The notes beneath the pieces are model-generated. The model ran no database searches. It worked only from the letters and a program-made list of their open reading frames with translations, and was not told where the DNA came from. From Apteryx mantelli (Eukaryota; Chordata; Aves; Apterygiformes; Apterygidae), in contig NC_089979.1 in NCBI RefSeq assembly GCF_036417845.1, forward strand, positions 21,842,458-21,906,457: 64,000 bases of DNA, in the 5' to 3' direction. The first letter of the stretch is position 1; every line of letters starts with the position of its first letter. A program made the position numbers and the translations under genes. Below, piece by piece: positions 35,337-49,200 of this stretch.

Positions 35337-37117
35337 AATTCAAATGAGCTTAAACAAGAGACCTTCCCTTCCCCCTCCCCCCCCCAAACTCCAAGATCTG
35401 CTGTTGCAGAAACAATAATATTTGCTCTACATTAGGAACCACAGAGTGCTGCCACGATCACAGGTCACCTGCATTTAAATGTTTCCTCCATGGGCTCCCT
35501 ATTCTTAAAACAATACTTTTGAAAATGTGCTAAAGAAGCTCACTTAACTTCCTTTTCAGAGGTAGGCTCCTGTGAGCCTTTCTTTACCTGAGTCTTCAAC
35601 ACTGGATGATAGACATTATTTCCAATGGCAAACAGAATCATTTGGCTTCCCTGCCATTCTGGAGTTTAAGTTAATCCTTATTTCCTTTTCAGGGAAAAGT
35701 TTTCTTGTTTTCCCCAAAGAGTCAGTTTAAAGGGGGAAGGGAGGAACCTCTTCTAAACCTAAAAAAAAACCCCTAAAAAAACAAAGTCTCTAGCAAGAGT
35801 ATTTGCATAGCCATTTCCTACTGACAGAGGAACAGAGGGTTAATTTTAAGAAAGCTAAATTCTCTACTTCCTTATTGAAAATAAGTAATAATTGCTGCCA
35901 GTATCAGTCAAAGAGGGGACTGGTTCAGGGTTCTTAACCTGAAGCATGCTTATTTTCAGTTTAAGATTCATTGAATTGCAAAGAAAAATGTTTTGATTAG
36001 GGTAGAACAGTACAAGAGCCTGCAGTTTTGTCTCTAAAGCCAGGAGCTGTCACCTGGCAGTGGTGGGCATGACCCTCAAGTGGAAAGAAAGATGCTTTAT
36101 GTTTATGAGTTAACAGTGGACAAATGTCAGAGTCTCTTAAATACTGTTTTATTCTGTTCTTTTAATTTGGCACCTGGAAACCATCAAACCCTTCCATCAA
36201 GCTTCCTCCCTTCTAATTTAAGACCCATTACAAATGAAAACTGGTTACAGTATAAAAGACAATGCTATATCAGAATTCTCACTTCTGAGGAAGGTATAAG
36301 GGTATCTGTTTCTCATTCGATACTAGAGGAAAGTACATAAATAATACAAAAATCTGATGGTTGTCATCTTGTAGCTTCTGGGCTTCCCTTGTACCTCTTC
36401 TACTCTTAAACAATTATTTTCAAACACTGCTCTTTTCTATTTGCACAGGAAAGAAAACATTTCAGAGAAAGAAACTGCACTCACCTCTCTCTTCCCAGGA
36501 AACCAAAGTTAAACTGCTTGTTACTGCTGCAAAATTTTAAAGAGGCACAGTATCTTTTTTCTGAGTTTAGAAGAGTGTTTGATTTAACTGTAGACTGTTC
36601 AAACAAATACTGAAAATATAAAGAGTGATAATGTGGCAAAAGTGACTGAGTTTTTAAAATTAAAGCATTTGTTTCAGTATCTGTAATCACACAAAACTGG
36701 TGGCCGGCTAATAACAATGTCACCAGCTTTAAAAATGGGAAGAAGTTTGAGCTCATTAAACTTGTGTCCGAGTAGACAAAGCATTTATTAAAGCTTTGTG
36801 TAACTTGTAAGTTTTCAAAAATCCCCACATCAGAACGATACAGTGACAATATAAAAAAAAAACTAATTAACAAGAGTTTAAAAAATTGTAATTAAAAATT
36901 AAAATTAAGAAGAAAAAAGCCTGATGCTAGTTTCTTCCCACCCCAAATAACAGAACTAAAAGTAAATAATAGAAAGAAACAGTCTGAAATGAAATCTTAA
37001 AATACCTACAGTATTTTACTGAAGTTTCCATTACTTTGAAGCAAAAATTTTAAGGTCTTGAAAACATGCCTAATCCATAAGTACCAAACAGTGAAAGAAA
37101 CTAGGTTTTTTTTCCCC

Positions 37118-37123
37118 TTTAAT
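37118..37123 (-). terminator. NBN: Candidate proximal NBN poly(A) signal (ATTAAA)
   Basis: Common variant hexamer ATTAAA on the - strand, about 150 nt after the NBN stop. Would give the short NBN transcript. Confidence 0.35.
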
Positions 37124-37270
37124 AAAAGCAAGACTTAAAAACAAGTCTTACAATAATATGTAGTTCAAATGGTCATGTATATGCATATATTACACACTGT
37201 AATCAGCAAACATTTATAAGCAGCAGAAAGAAGATTTTGCTAGAGAAGTACTGTAAATTCAGGTCACAAT

Positions 37271-37301
37271 TTATCTTCTCCTTTTCACATTAGGATCGTA
37301 T
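37271..37301 (-). CDS. NBN: NBN coding exon 16 (last)
   Basis: 31 nt: it completes R749 and encodes YDPNVKRRR and TAA (37271-37273). The human end is YNPYLKRRR, so this short terminal exon is secure despite its size. The acceptor is TTTTTCTTACAG. Confidence 0.96.
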
Positions 37302-40300
37302 CTGTAAGAAAAAGCAAATTTTGTCATAAATAAGCAAAACCCCATGATATTCAAAGTTAAGAATGTGATATAAATAATAGTTTTATTATGCATTCACAAC
37401 AGGATTGGATGGTGTTCAATTCTTTCCTGGACTGCACATCTTTGATTAACTATGGTAGCTGCCCTTTGACAGAAGGATGCAGAAGCTAGAACCTGTGCCA
37501 TCAACTTCCTAGTTACTTAAAATCTACTTGATGCATGAACAAACTTCTCCAAGCTTGCAGTGTCTCAATACAAGTTCTTCATTTAAGAGAGGAGGGGGGG
37601 AAAAAAGGGGGGGGGTGCGGTGCAGCAAGGGAATTTTTCACAGTGGTGTACAACATTTGGCCATGACTCATGCAGAAAACCCTTCTGCTGCCTTCTACTC
37701 CCATAAAACATTTCCTTGCCCTTCCTTCTCCTTTACATAGCTTCCAATTGCTTTTTAGTTATTTATATCTACTTTCTGGATACTAAATATTTATCTGATT
37801 TACTGCAACAGGTTTATAGTTTGAATCTACCCTGCTATCCCTTGGCCTTCTCTCTATATATTTGTGCATCACTTCCCCACCCTCAATCCTGTGTCACTTC
37901 TTTGAAAATCTGATATGCTTTGTATTCACACATGAATACCTTACACACACAACTGAATGATCAGGCAGTTTTACTTCCACTAATTCTGATCTCATTCATC
38001 GGATCCTTTTTTTGCTTAGACATGAAAATGTCATAACTTGTGAGCCAAATTACATCACCACTTAACTAGAAAGGTATTAGAAGTCACTGCTGTTGCTATG
38101 CAACTCTTACACTTCTGGTAGAACGGAAATACGTATCCTTTGAAAGCAATGCTCTATCATTAACTACAAGCTATTAATGCACTACAATTTTATGAATGGT
38201 TCTTACAGATGTTGATATATGGTATCACGTCTCTTTGATACTGATTTTGACAAATGCATCCTTCTTCACCATACACGTTTTTCTACTGAAACGCACATTT
38301 TTGAACTCCCATGTGTTTGACTAACATGCTAAAATTCACACAGTGGTGGCTTGTTTCTTCACATATAAAAACTAAGGAAAGTTAAATCTTTTTCTAACCA
38401 AAACAACGTCCTTATACTCAGTCTGACAGCATTTATTTGACTTTATTGCTAAAGCTTTGTAACAAATCAGTTCTAACATTTAAGATGATGTTCTGGACAC
38501 CAAATCGTACTTCTGTGGAGAGAGGAGAGGAAAAAAAAACAACCAAACCTCCAAACAATCAGATAAACAGAAGGGAGAAGGGGATGGTACATGCAACCCT
38601 GCCATCAGCGCACCCACAGCTTCAACCCTGTCTGCAGCTCTCTATGGAGAGGCAGACACTGGCAGTCCTGAACATCATTCTGTGTAACGCCCCATCTCAC
38701 CCCCATCAACCATTCTCCTTGTTAAATGAATCCTGGATGATGTTTTCCAGACAGAAAGAAATCAAACAACATTATGTGAGAAAGGAAACTGTGCATTGTC
38801 TATGGCCTGAAAGGGGAAGAGGAGCACAAAGATTCCAGTACTGTGACTGAAGGCACAGAGAAACAAAAGAGCTTGCTATAAACAGGGAATGATGAATACA
38901 AACAGCTATTACTGAGCATAATCCGTTTGATCTATGGACTTAACAGAAAGTATGATATGCCTTCCCATCCTCCTCTATCCCAGCATGTACTGAGTTAGCA
39001 GCAATTGAGGGTACAGCTTTTCTTTCCAACTCATCTTTACCTTTGAGTGCTGCAGAAGTGTTTCTGGGTTCATCTTCAAATGCAGTTTTCATGGGAAACT
39101 GCAACTGTTAAACTAGCATTATGCCAAATGATATCACTCAGGATTAAGGACAAAATTTGGTTACAATCTGCTGAACATTGATCTGCATGTTTTAACATTT
39201 TTGGCTGTGGAAAATTCTGTACGTATAACTATCCTAAACAAATGGGAGTTGAGGTAAAAAGTTTTTCTAAGCATGAATGTGTATGACTGACTTAAGTTTC
39301 CACTGCTGTGTTTTGAAAGGCTAGAACTAATCAAAATATTTTAAACTCATTAAAATCCTAGATTAGCACTACAATCAAGCTGCACAATGTTTTTATAAAT
39401 GTTTTCATAACTTTCATGTATTTAAATGCTGTACTTCAGAGGTAAAAGCTTGATAAAGGGGCAAACAGCTTAGAACTTTTTTTTAATGAGAGAGTGATTA
39501 TAAATCATTAAAACAGGATTACAGTTGACAGTAACTGGACAAGAAATCAACTGAATAGGATTATTTGGGATGAAAGACAGAAGCGTGGGTTACTGAAAGA
39601 AAACTGGTGAAAAAGACTATATTTTAGAGATGAGTAATGTAAAGACTTATGGCAAACAGTAGTATCTCAAAGGGAACCTGGATCTACCAAAAAACCACTC
39701 ACGCTCCTGTGACGTAAGTACTGATTAAGACAGGACTGATGAGTTTTACTCTAGTACTGTCAGGAGAAAACCAAACTGGTAAACATAGCATGACAAGTGT
39801 AAAAATGCTACCGAAGTCTGAAGACTGGAGAGATAGTAAGGCATTCCGGGAGTTTCTAACACAGAAAATAGACAGGATCTCTTTTATTGTGAATGGCTTT
39901 GAAAGCAGCTTAGGAAGGACTCTAAGATAAGGGTCACACAGGGACTATAATGAGGCATTTAAGATTTTTTAAATCTTTGTTTTAAATTCTGGAAATGGGA
40001 GTCATTAGCTCAGTCAGAGACCTTAACAGAAAAGAAAGCAGTCCTGCCAATAATGTTTTCATAGAACTATTCTTCTGTGGCTTTAGCTCCCTCAAGTGAC
40101 TCAAGCAGAGGGACAGACAAGTGCCATAGCCAGCATGAAGGAAGTGTCAGGCCCCAAAACTTTTTGCTGGGAGTTCCAGATTAGAAGTTCAGGAGACTGA
40201 CTTAGCTGTAACATCAAACCACTTCATCAGGCTCTGGCAAATACTGATGGCAGAAAACCTGGCCCTGGAGTCTTGTCCAGCTTATGTGAACAGTCAAGTT

Positions 40301-43300
40301 TGTGCATATGAGACAGGGCATAGCAACATTTTGTTTGAGAACATTCTCTTCAGAAACTGTAGCAAGTCTGAATGAAATTGGAAATTTAAGGCATAAAAAA
40401 CAGAAGATGAAAGTCAGTTTGTGTATATTCAAGTCATGGGAATACAAGGAATTTTGAAAAGAATAGTCAAAGAGTATTCTATTACAAAACTGGAATTTGT
40501 TCAAAGATGTGATGTAAAACATACGCTTCTAACTACAACCAAAACTCTTACCTAAAGAGATCATCAGCAAGTGATTCTTCTCTTGCATGTCGATTCTGTT
40601 CCTGACAAAATAAGAATATTCAATATTTGATTTTAATGAGGCTAATGAACAATACAGAAGAGCAATATAGTCCAGTACTAACACAGTTTTTCCTCTAGAA
40701 ATAACTTTTCTCCAACTACTCCATATTCATGATGGATAGTATATTTCACTATTCAAATTTGGCCACTGTTATACAAACTAATCTATTAGTTGGTAAGCTG
40801 TGAGCTTTCATCAGAAGTATGTTTCTTGTTTTTTTAAGCATATTTCAGAAATGACCACAGGTTGGTGCAACCACTTGAGAGGAGTCAAGTTTTGTTTTGT
40901 TCATCTTTGAGAAAGAACTCCTTACCTCCATTTCTTGCCTTAACCAGTCTTCCAGCTCTGAATTCTTTTTAGCATGGTGAGCAATCAAATCTGATCCTCC
41001 AATAATGTATGGAAGTTGTCCTGCCCCTGGATAAGCTACCTGTTTGACAAAAAGTGCTTACAATTACAATGCAAGCACATTGCAAGTAAAAGGTCTGTTT
41101 TAATAAATTCAGAAAGTCTACTGAGATATCATGAAAAAAAGTCTTTCTTTCTTTGAATAAAAATTCACCAGATATGGTATTTAAACAAGACTGAAGTTAA
41201 AGAAGTATCTACAGCAAGCTATTAACTACCTCCTTTTACCAAAAAAAACCCAAAGCCAAAAAAAACCACTGATAAGTTACATTTGCTAAATAAATACAGT
41301 AGTACATTAAATTAAGTTCAAAAACATTAGAAATTGATATTTACTAATAGATGCTATTTTACTTCAGAATGGATGAGTAACTATTATAAAAAGGTGGGAA
41401 AGAAAATATTATTAAGGTTTATTCAGAAGTTTAAAGTGCCATCAGAAAGTGACAGCATACTCCCAGAAAGCTTAAAGTTGCACTGTTTGACTAACACTCT
41501 CTGATTTTTTTAATTAAAATACATTTTTAGTAATCTTATACCATACTGTATTATTTTTTTAATATGAGCTTAAGTGATATTTTTTACACTGACCACCAAA
41601 GGATTTTCTTAAAGTTAGCTCCAAGAGCCAAGCAAGCAATAATCTTGCTTTCATAAGGTGCCAGTTTTTAGTACTATTGGGAAATACAGTGTTAGATAAA
41701 ATTAGATAAATTAGTCTTGCATTAGATAAAATGCAAGACTGATTCACCATATGCTCCGTGTAGGTCTTCTGCAAAATAAAACAGTGAGCTTTTGGAGGCA
41801 CAACCTGAAGTTACGATTCTAGCTTAGATTATGGTATGCACCACTTAAGGACTTATCTCAAATAACAAACTTGGAATAAGAGAGCACAAGTATCCAAATA
41901 ACCTAACATGAGGTAAGCTTTTGTCAGCCTGGTACTTTTCTAGTCAGTTAGCAAAATATTGGCTCAAAATATAACATGCTATTTAAATTGCTTTTTTGTA
42001 TAGTTACTATCAAGTTTTAAAAACTTTTCATAATTAATTTCTACAATATTAAGGTAGTACTTTAAAATATTTAAAACAGTGCCACCTTGTGACCATTTCA
42101 AATATGCACTAACCTTTTTGAACATCTTGAAATTTTTCTGTCCCCCGTAACTGGTATTTGCAAAGAGCTGACTGTTTGGTCTTGGATGGCTGACAACCAG
42201 TGATCTAAACTCAGTCAACAGAAGTCTGCTAGGAAGATTACTGGAGTCCTCTTGAAGGCTGTTGTGGTTCTTTTGTGGGAAGAAAAAAGTTTAAATTCTA
42301 ACAGTATAAACTTTAGAGAGAAATGACAGTGAGCACAGCTGAGGTAGAAATGAGGACTACAGAAGGGCATGTGGGGAAGCAGCAACAATGCTAGAAGTGC
42401 AGAAGATGGAGGTACTTCTACGCCTCCTTTTATACTACAATTATTGCTGGGAGCTCATCTCTCATACATACATCTGTTGAAAAAACAGGATTATTAAAAA
42501 CTGCAGTAATAATCACAGTGTCAAGGTTCCTCATTTAACAAGGATTTTGCTTCAACATAAAACTCCATGTAAAAAAGCCACACCTTTATTTGCAATTAAG
42601 CTATTATCTAAGAGTTACTTCTCTTCCCTTCACCCTGCCTCCTACCTGGACATCAGGATTGCTTACTTAACTGGAAACTCCATTTGACTCCAAGGAAGAC
42701 AAGGCTGAACATCTTCAGCTCAATTCTAGACTAGAGATTTATAGTTTAGACTATAAACTATAGTATAGTCTTATAATATATAATAGTATACTGAAGTATA
42801 GCCTTATAATGTATGTAAAATTTAGTACCGTCTAAACAACTTTTTGCCTATTAAGCTGGATCTGATCAATGAAGCAGTTTTATGTGGCATGGGGATGCTT
42901 ATAAGTCAGCCAGCACGTACATCCATTTTGCAGTTTGAAGCTAGATCTATGTGGAGTGGTACAGGACCAAGTACTGCAATACAACTGCAGTTAAATGATC
43001 TTTTACTTAAAACAGTTCCAGCACAGAAGCAGTAGAGCTAGTTAACAGTAAAGTGCAAACTAAGAGTCCCTGAATGCAAGCTGAGCGCACTTCGGTATCC
43101 CTGCACAGTATTTCCCCTTCCTGGATTGCTCTCCTCACACACACGAACAGAGTTCATCCTGCCCCTGTAGACTGGCAAGTCTCTTCTCCTTTCAAAACCT
43201 TTCCATTTCAGTTTTGTTTCACCTCATCTTTTCTTCTGCCCAACTGTCAATCCCAGCTATGCTTCCCTCCTTTCTTCCTTCATCCTCTCTTAGTCATCTC

Positions 43301-46248
43301 ACCTATAACACACAGTTAGCCAGCTATTTACTGCTAATGAGTGTATGTTATATACGTTTTCCCAGCAGTCCATCGCTTCCATTCTAGTTGTGATCTCTTT
43401 AGAGCAGACAAGAGGATCCCATTCTTGTCTGGTCTTTAAGTAGCTACTTAACAAAAATACCAGTACCAATATTAACCACATTGAAGGGATAATAAGATTA
43501 CATTAGGTTTCTGTAATTTCAGTCATCTTAACTATCCATAACGAAAATCATTATATGGATGTGTAGATGAACTACAGTTCTCTGTCTTAGACAGCTGAGA
43601 AGTTAGACTGTACTATTCAAATTTACCAAGGTGTATTTCAAGGAGTAAGATCTTTATGATCCTCCTTTACCCTGAAACAGGATCCCCAAATATTATCTTT
43701 TTAAAAGCAAAATTTAGATGTGTTTTGTTAACACTTCTCAAAGCTGTTTAAGTCTCAACTGATTGGTTCCTTACCAAGACCGGCAACTCTTGCTTGATCT
43801 CATTTTTCTTTTCTGAAGTTAGAAATGATCCAAGTTCATCTTCTTTCTATATGACAAAATATTGTCAAAAAAAAATTCTGGAATTAAATGCAATTGTGAC
43901 TACATAATTACATAAGACTGCTTTCTACTCCTTCCAATGGATTAGGCATTTTCACATAAATATAAATATTTAGACAGTAACAAAACTGACTGCACTGTAC
44001 TTTTAAAATTATATGGGTTTAGGTACACTTCAGTGATTTTTTGCCTACTAAAAAACACAGTTATTTGCTCACACGTTTTTGTCTTACACAGGCAGCAAAA
44101 GCTTTGCCCATATCTACAACTTTTGAAGTCCTGCCAGGTTCTGAAAAATGCTATAAAAGCTTCCAAATATAAATAGTAGCATTTTCATTTCACATGTTAA
44201 ATGCACATATGCACCAAAGGACATTTCTTTACTAGGACAGGAAATCATTCTGCAAGTGCCTTTCCTCCCATAGTTTAAAACCAAGTTTGTATTTCCTAAA
44301 TTACTTTCAGTGGTTGAAATGATCAGATCAGTTTTATGCACTCTGTAGACTGAGTCATTTACCCACATTCTCTGTCATGCCAGATAAGCAAGGTACACCT
44401 ACACTTGAAGAAAATGGGTAATATAATTATTCCTATGGAGCTTTATCACAAAATCTCCTTGCCTATGCCACTGGAAATATAATTTATCTGACAAAACAGG
44501 TCTTTATTAATTGAACTGGTTTAAATATTGTACAGGATCAACAACGCTATTAGAAGACTTTCTCAAAAATAAAAAACCTTTAAGTATGCATAGTTAATCT
44601 GAAAAAAATAGTTAAATGTACAGATTTGTTTTCCTTTATAATCCTGACAAGAAGTTACACCAGCAAAACTTTCTTAGACCATAATAAAACTTGTAAAATG
44701 ATCCAGGCAGCCATTTCAGACCATCAGTACAGTCAGGCCTTTTAGATAGTGCTTCCTCTCGGATACTGCAAAGAGGAAGAATCAAAGAGATTCTCTACAA
44801 TTATAAGATAAAACTTTACCTGTCACCAACATTAAAAGTTAACAATATTATGAAGTTCATTAGTGTTTATTTCTAAAGACTGTTCCAAAAACCTACACCA
44901 CAGTATCCGGTGTCCACACAACCAATTGCCTTTATGCTCAGGCACCCAGCGTAACCGCAGCTCAACAAGCTGCCTTTAGAGCTCAGCTATATTCACATGT
45001 AGCCAAAGTAAACCCCAGTAAAGTCTCCACACAAGAGCCCTAAGCTGGTCTGAGCGAAGGCTGCGCAGACAATACTGATGGCTCACCCGATCCAAGGTGA
45101 GCAAACCCCAGTGACTCAATCATATATTCAAACTTGTAGAAATTTCAAATGTTTACATTAAACAATAAGGCAACTTTAGCAAAGTCCTTACTGTATGACA
45201 TGGGAAGTTACCCGAAGCAAAGAAAAACCAAAACCAAACAAACAAAAAGCCTTTATTATTATAGCATGTAAACACTGCAGCATGTAAACACTGCCTACAC
45301 TATGCAAGAGTCTGACAGGACAGTAAGCTTTTGTTTGCTTGTTTTAAATAAACAGAAATTAAACCTGCTCCTTTCTTATTCCCCTCATTGCTCTTAACAG
45401 GCTACTTTGCTAGGGCTCTCAACATCATTGCCTTCTGCAAACCTGTTTTGGGGCCTTTTTTTCCCCTTTTTTTTTTTTCTTTTTAAATAATGTGGCTACT
45501 TGTTAATTCAGCATCCCTTGTTTCCTTGGTTTCTCCTAGAGCCCTACCTTATTCTTAAGAACAAACACGCAAGCAAAAAAATATCAAGAAAACTAAAAAT
45601 ATCAAGAAAGCTTTCCATGACTTGGAAAAAAAAAAAAGTGCCACAGTTCTTTTCCTCTTTAGTCTCTCTCTCTCTCTAATTTGTTTTAAGCTCTTTAAGT
45701 TAAATTTTACTATTCACATACTGATGAATGAATATGAAATCAGAATATTTAAGCTCTGTTAAAGCTGTACAAATCAAAAGTGTAAAATTTTGGAACTTCT
45801 GTATTCAATGTTCAGCACCTGGTTACAGCATACTAATATGAGCCAAATTTTGCTGCCGGGATCTTGGCTTTTTCAAGTAATATGTTTACAAAACTTCAGA
45901 ACAACTCTCTAAAACAGATACTTCGTTAGTTAGCAATGTCAGTGAGTTAATATACTGTTGTGCATACAAGTGTAGTCCATCTAGAGCATCAGCCCAGAGC
46001 CTAATATACAGAGACTGCATGTAAAGAATGTTACAAAGTAAAAAATAATAATAATAATAAAAAAAAACACTCTAAGAATAGTGTTTTACTAAGAAAGAAT
46101 TCCTTTGTCAGTGAAACCTATTTCTAAAGGAGAAAACCAAAACTCATTAGACAAGTGTATATTGGATCAAGACATATTAAGCATCAGTTTAACTCCACTG
46201 CAGTAGTTTTGTTAAAATAAACTGCCATACTCAAATAAAGGCTACGAT

Positions 46249-46294
<46 letters not shown>

Positions 46295-49200
46295 CTTCAC
46301 TACCATAAGGGATTTCTAGATACTAAAATACATACAAACAGTCCAGGAAAAGAAAACTTTCTTCTCAAGTGATAAGTACAACCATGTTTCATACCCAGAG
46401 GATTTGCACCTATTTTGACCTGACAGGAAACTTTCCAACTTTTTAGTTTGTTTGCTTAATATTAAAAACACATTCTTTCAGAAAAGCTTACCCAACTCTC
46501 TATATATGCAGTTTAGTGGTACTCATTTTTAAGGACATAGAAGATTCTTAAAATTCCTGCCTAAGGGAATTCAAATCCTTAATGTGACACCTCCAGAGAG
46601 CCTCTGACTGGAAAGATATTGGACACTCCTATAGCATGCAACAGAAGAAGCCAAGCAAATGTAAGAAAGGTTATGTAAGTAAAAATAGTATTATAGTTAA
46701 AAAATTTTTTAAATTCTTGGACCAGGAAGATATTCTGCTGTTCTCTTATACTATTCTGAGCAAAAAGATAGAAAAAAAAATATATATATATGTATATCAG
46801 AATACAAGCAACTTTCAATTCACAAAGAAACCATGTCCTGAAGAATGAAAAAACCCCATATTTAGATACGTGCAACACTGAAGTATTCACAGATAATATC
46901 TACATTACATCCATTTCTAGTTTAGAATGATTTGAGAGGTTTAAGCAAAAAAAAGCTTTATAAAGCAGCTTTCTGTGTGCAGAAAGCCTTGTCTTTAAAA
47001 GAGCTATTTGCATCCTTCTAATGAAGTTGTAACTTCCAAGGTCAGGAATGCCTGAGTAAATAACTTACCAGTATTTTACTCCCCTCTCTTTGCGCCACAT
47101 TTACTTCTTCAATTCTGCTTCCTTTGGCTTCCAAACATCTTTTTTTTCGTATATTGCCTTGCGATTTCTGGCCAGGACCTCCCATTTCATCTTCCCAGTC
47201 TAGGTCTCTGCTTCCAAACACAATTTCTAGCGCCTCTGTATCTTCAGACAAATCATCCAACTCCTTTCTCTTTGGTGCATGCTTTTCGTTATTGTCAATT
47301 TTATCACTTGTTGGTTTGCCACTTTCTCTCAAAAGCTTTATACCTGTGTCTTCTAATGCAAAATTTGTTTTTTGGTCCAGAATGTTGTTTTCCTTTTGAT
47401 ACTGTTCTGATTCGCTGTTCCCCACTGATGAAGCTGTGGGTTGAGTATGCTTCGAAAGAGGTGACAACCTTTCCTCCAATTTTGCTAGTTTAGGCACAGA
47501 CGTTTCTCCTCTTTCTTCAGTTCTTTCCCTTAGCCAGAAAGAAATTACAAAAGAAAGGAATTTTAAAGAGTATCTTTAAATATGATTAACTGCATCAGCA
47601 ACATAATAGCTTCCTGGGGTTTTATTGATTGTATTGTGAAATTCGAACATAAATAACAGACTTAACTATCGTAGAAATAAGGTTTTGAATAAAAGGTACA
47701 CCCTTGAGCCAAAATTAATTTTCAGAAACAGCACCAACACAATAGTGAGAGACGTAACAGCAAGAGCATCTCAACATACCTTTTCCCTCTAGCTACCTGG
47801 AAGTAATTTGTAATCGAGTTAGACTGCTGACGCAAAGCACTCTCTCTAGGTTTACCCACTTCTGAAAATTTACATGGTGAGAGAGGGTGACTTTTTTGGC
47901 TAAATCCAGATGTTCTGTTCATTCTAGATATCAACGTTCCTGTATTTACATTGCCACTTGTACTAGGGTTTTCCTTTACAGTGGTTATATCCTGGAAAGC
48001 CATTTTCTCTTTTCTGTCCATCTGGGGAGTTTTCACTGTCTCCATACTGTATTAGACAGAAAAAAAAAAGGTGAGCACACAAGAAGTTACCACAGATTTA
48101 CACAGTAGAATATCATCTTCTTAAAGTTGTACCTGTACTTTGAACATACTTACAAACAATGTAAGTGTGCTAACAACAAGCTGTAAAATTTGCTATGATA
48201 CAATACTGTAATAATCATTAAATGGCTATAAAATTTTGAATACAGGTTTGGAGTCAGATATGCAGTATCTACTTTTGTAGCTGAAAGAGTCAAAAGACCT
48301 GCCTGATATTTTCTGTCATCTACTTGAAATCTATCTATTCTACTGGAAAGCAGAAATTAGCTCACTGCAGACAAGTGACAGAAATTTAGTAACTGTCATT
48401 TCAGACACTGTACATCATTGTCCACGGCAATCATACAGTTCCTCTGCCACACAAGTTTACTTTATTTGCAAGCATTAGCTTAGAAACTATTTCCATTCAC
48501 GCTTACCATGTCTGCTCTTCTAGCTCTGTATCAGCTATATATACTGTGCTATTATCCATAGTAGCTGGCACTATGGTTTCAGCCACGGCCAAACTCTGAG
48601 AAATGCCTGGCCCTAGAGCGGCTGATGCAGGAGTAGTTTTAGTTGCAGCTGCAAGATCAATACAAGAAAAAAAAAATTAAAAGGTTAATATCCATTCTGG
48701 TTTTCTTTGCATGTATTATCACATTACCATCATTGGTAACTGACCAGGTGAAATTTTAGTAAAATAGTCTTCATGCAATTTCTTTCTCTATGTTAATCAT
48801 GAGATCATCCAGATTCAGTCATTAAAAACAAACAAACAAACAGAAACAGTTCTAAATGACAGATTCTGGGATTTATTTTTAGTTAAAAATTGCACTAAAT
48901 TAAGCTATGGAATTTTACTGATTAAAAAAAATGAAGGATCAGTGGAATTTATATATTAGTGTGGACTTAATTACCAAAAGAAAAAAAAAAGAAAAAAAAG
49001 AATACTTTATGCAAAACACAGCACAAGATCCAATATCAGTTTGCATTTAGTGTTTCATAATGATCTCTAATATGTATTCCTAATAGGAGAGAATCACTAT
49101 TTCATATTTAAAGAAAAAAAAAAATCTCATTTAGACTAGGATGTTCTCTACAGCCAAGGTGCTCATAATCACCACAGTGAGGGATTGCCTTAAGACACTG

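Larger units (their letters stand above)
35331..37270 (-). other. NBN: NBN 3' UTR region, long and short options
   Basis: Sequence downstream of the NBN stop on the - strand. A short form would end just past the ATTAAA at 37118-37123. Longer forms could use AATAAA signals at 36784, 36148 or 35331 (read on the - strand). Human NBS1 mRNA is known in two sizes, about 2.4 and 4.4 kb, that differ in 3' UTR length, so two ends here are plausible. No coding potential seen. Confidence 0.45.
43847..47068 (-). other. NBN intron 11
   Basis: 3222 nt, phase 0. Holds a 39-A tract at 46253-46291, a two-copy 16-bp tandem repeat at 45263-45294 and small (TA)n and (AAT)n tracts. No gene or assignable transposon seen. 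Confidence 0.88.

Noticed and set aside
37591-37615. A G-quadruplex call at the G7-A6-G9 tract
   Set aside because: Only two long G runs separated by a 6-A tract; possible but not specific, and the homopolymers may be sequencing-length artefacts.
47124-47493. Two + strand open frames of 91 and 73 codons
   Set aside because: Shadows of NBN exon 11 on the opposite strand.
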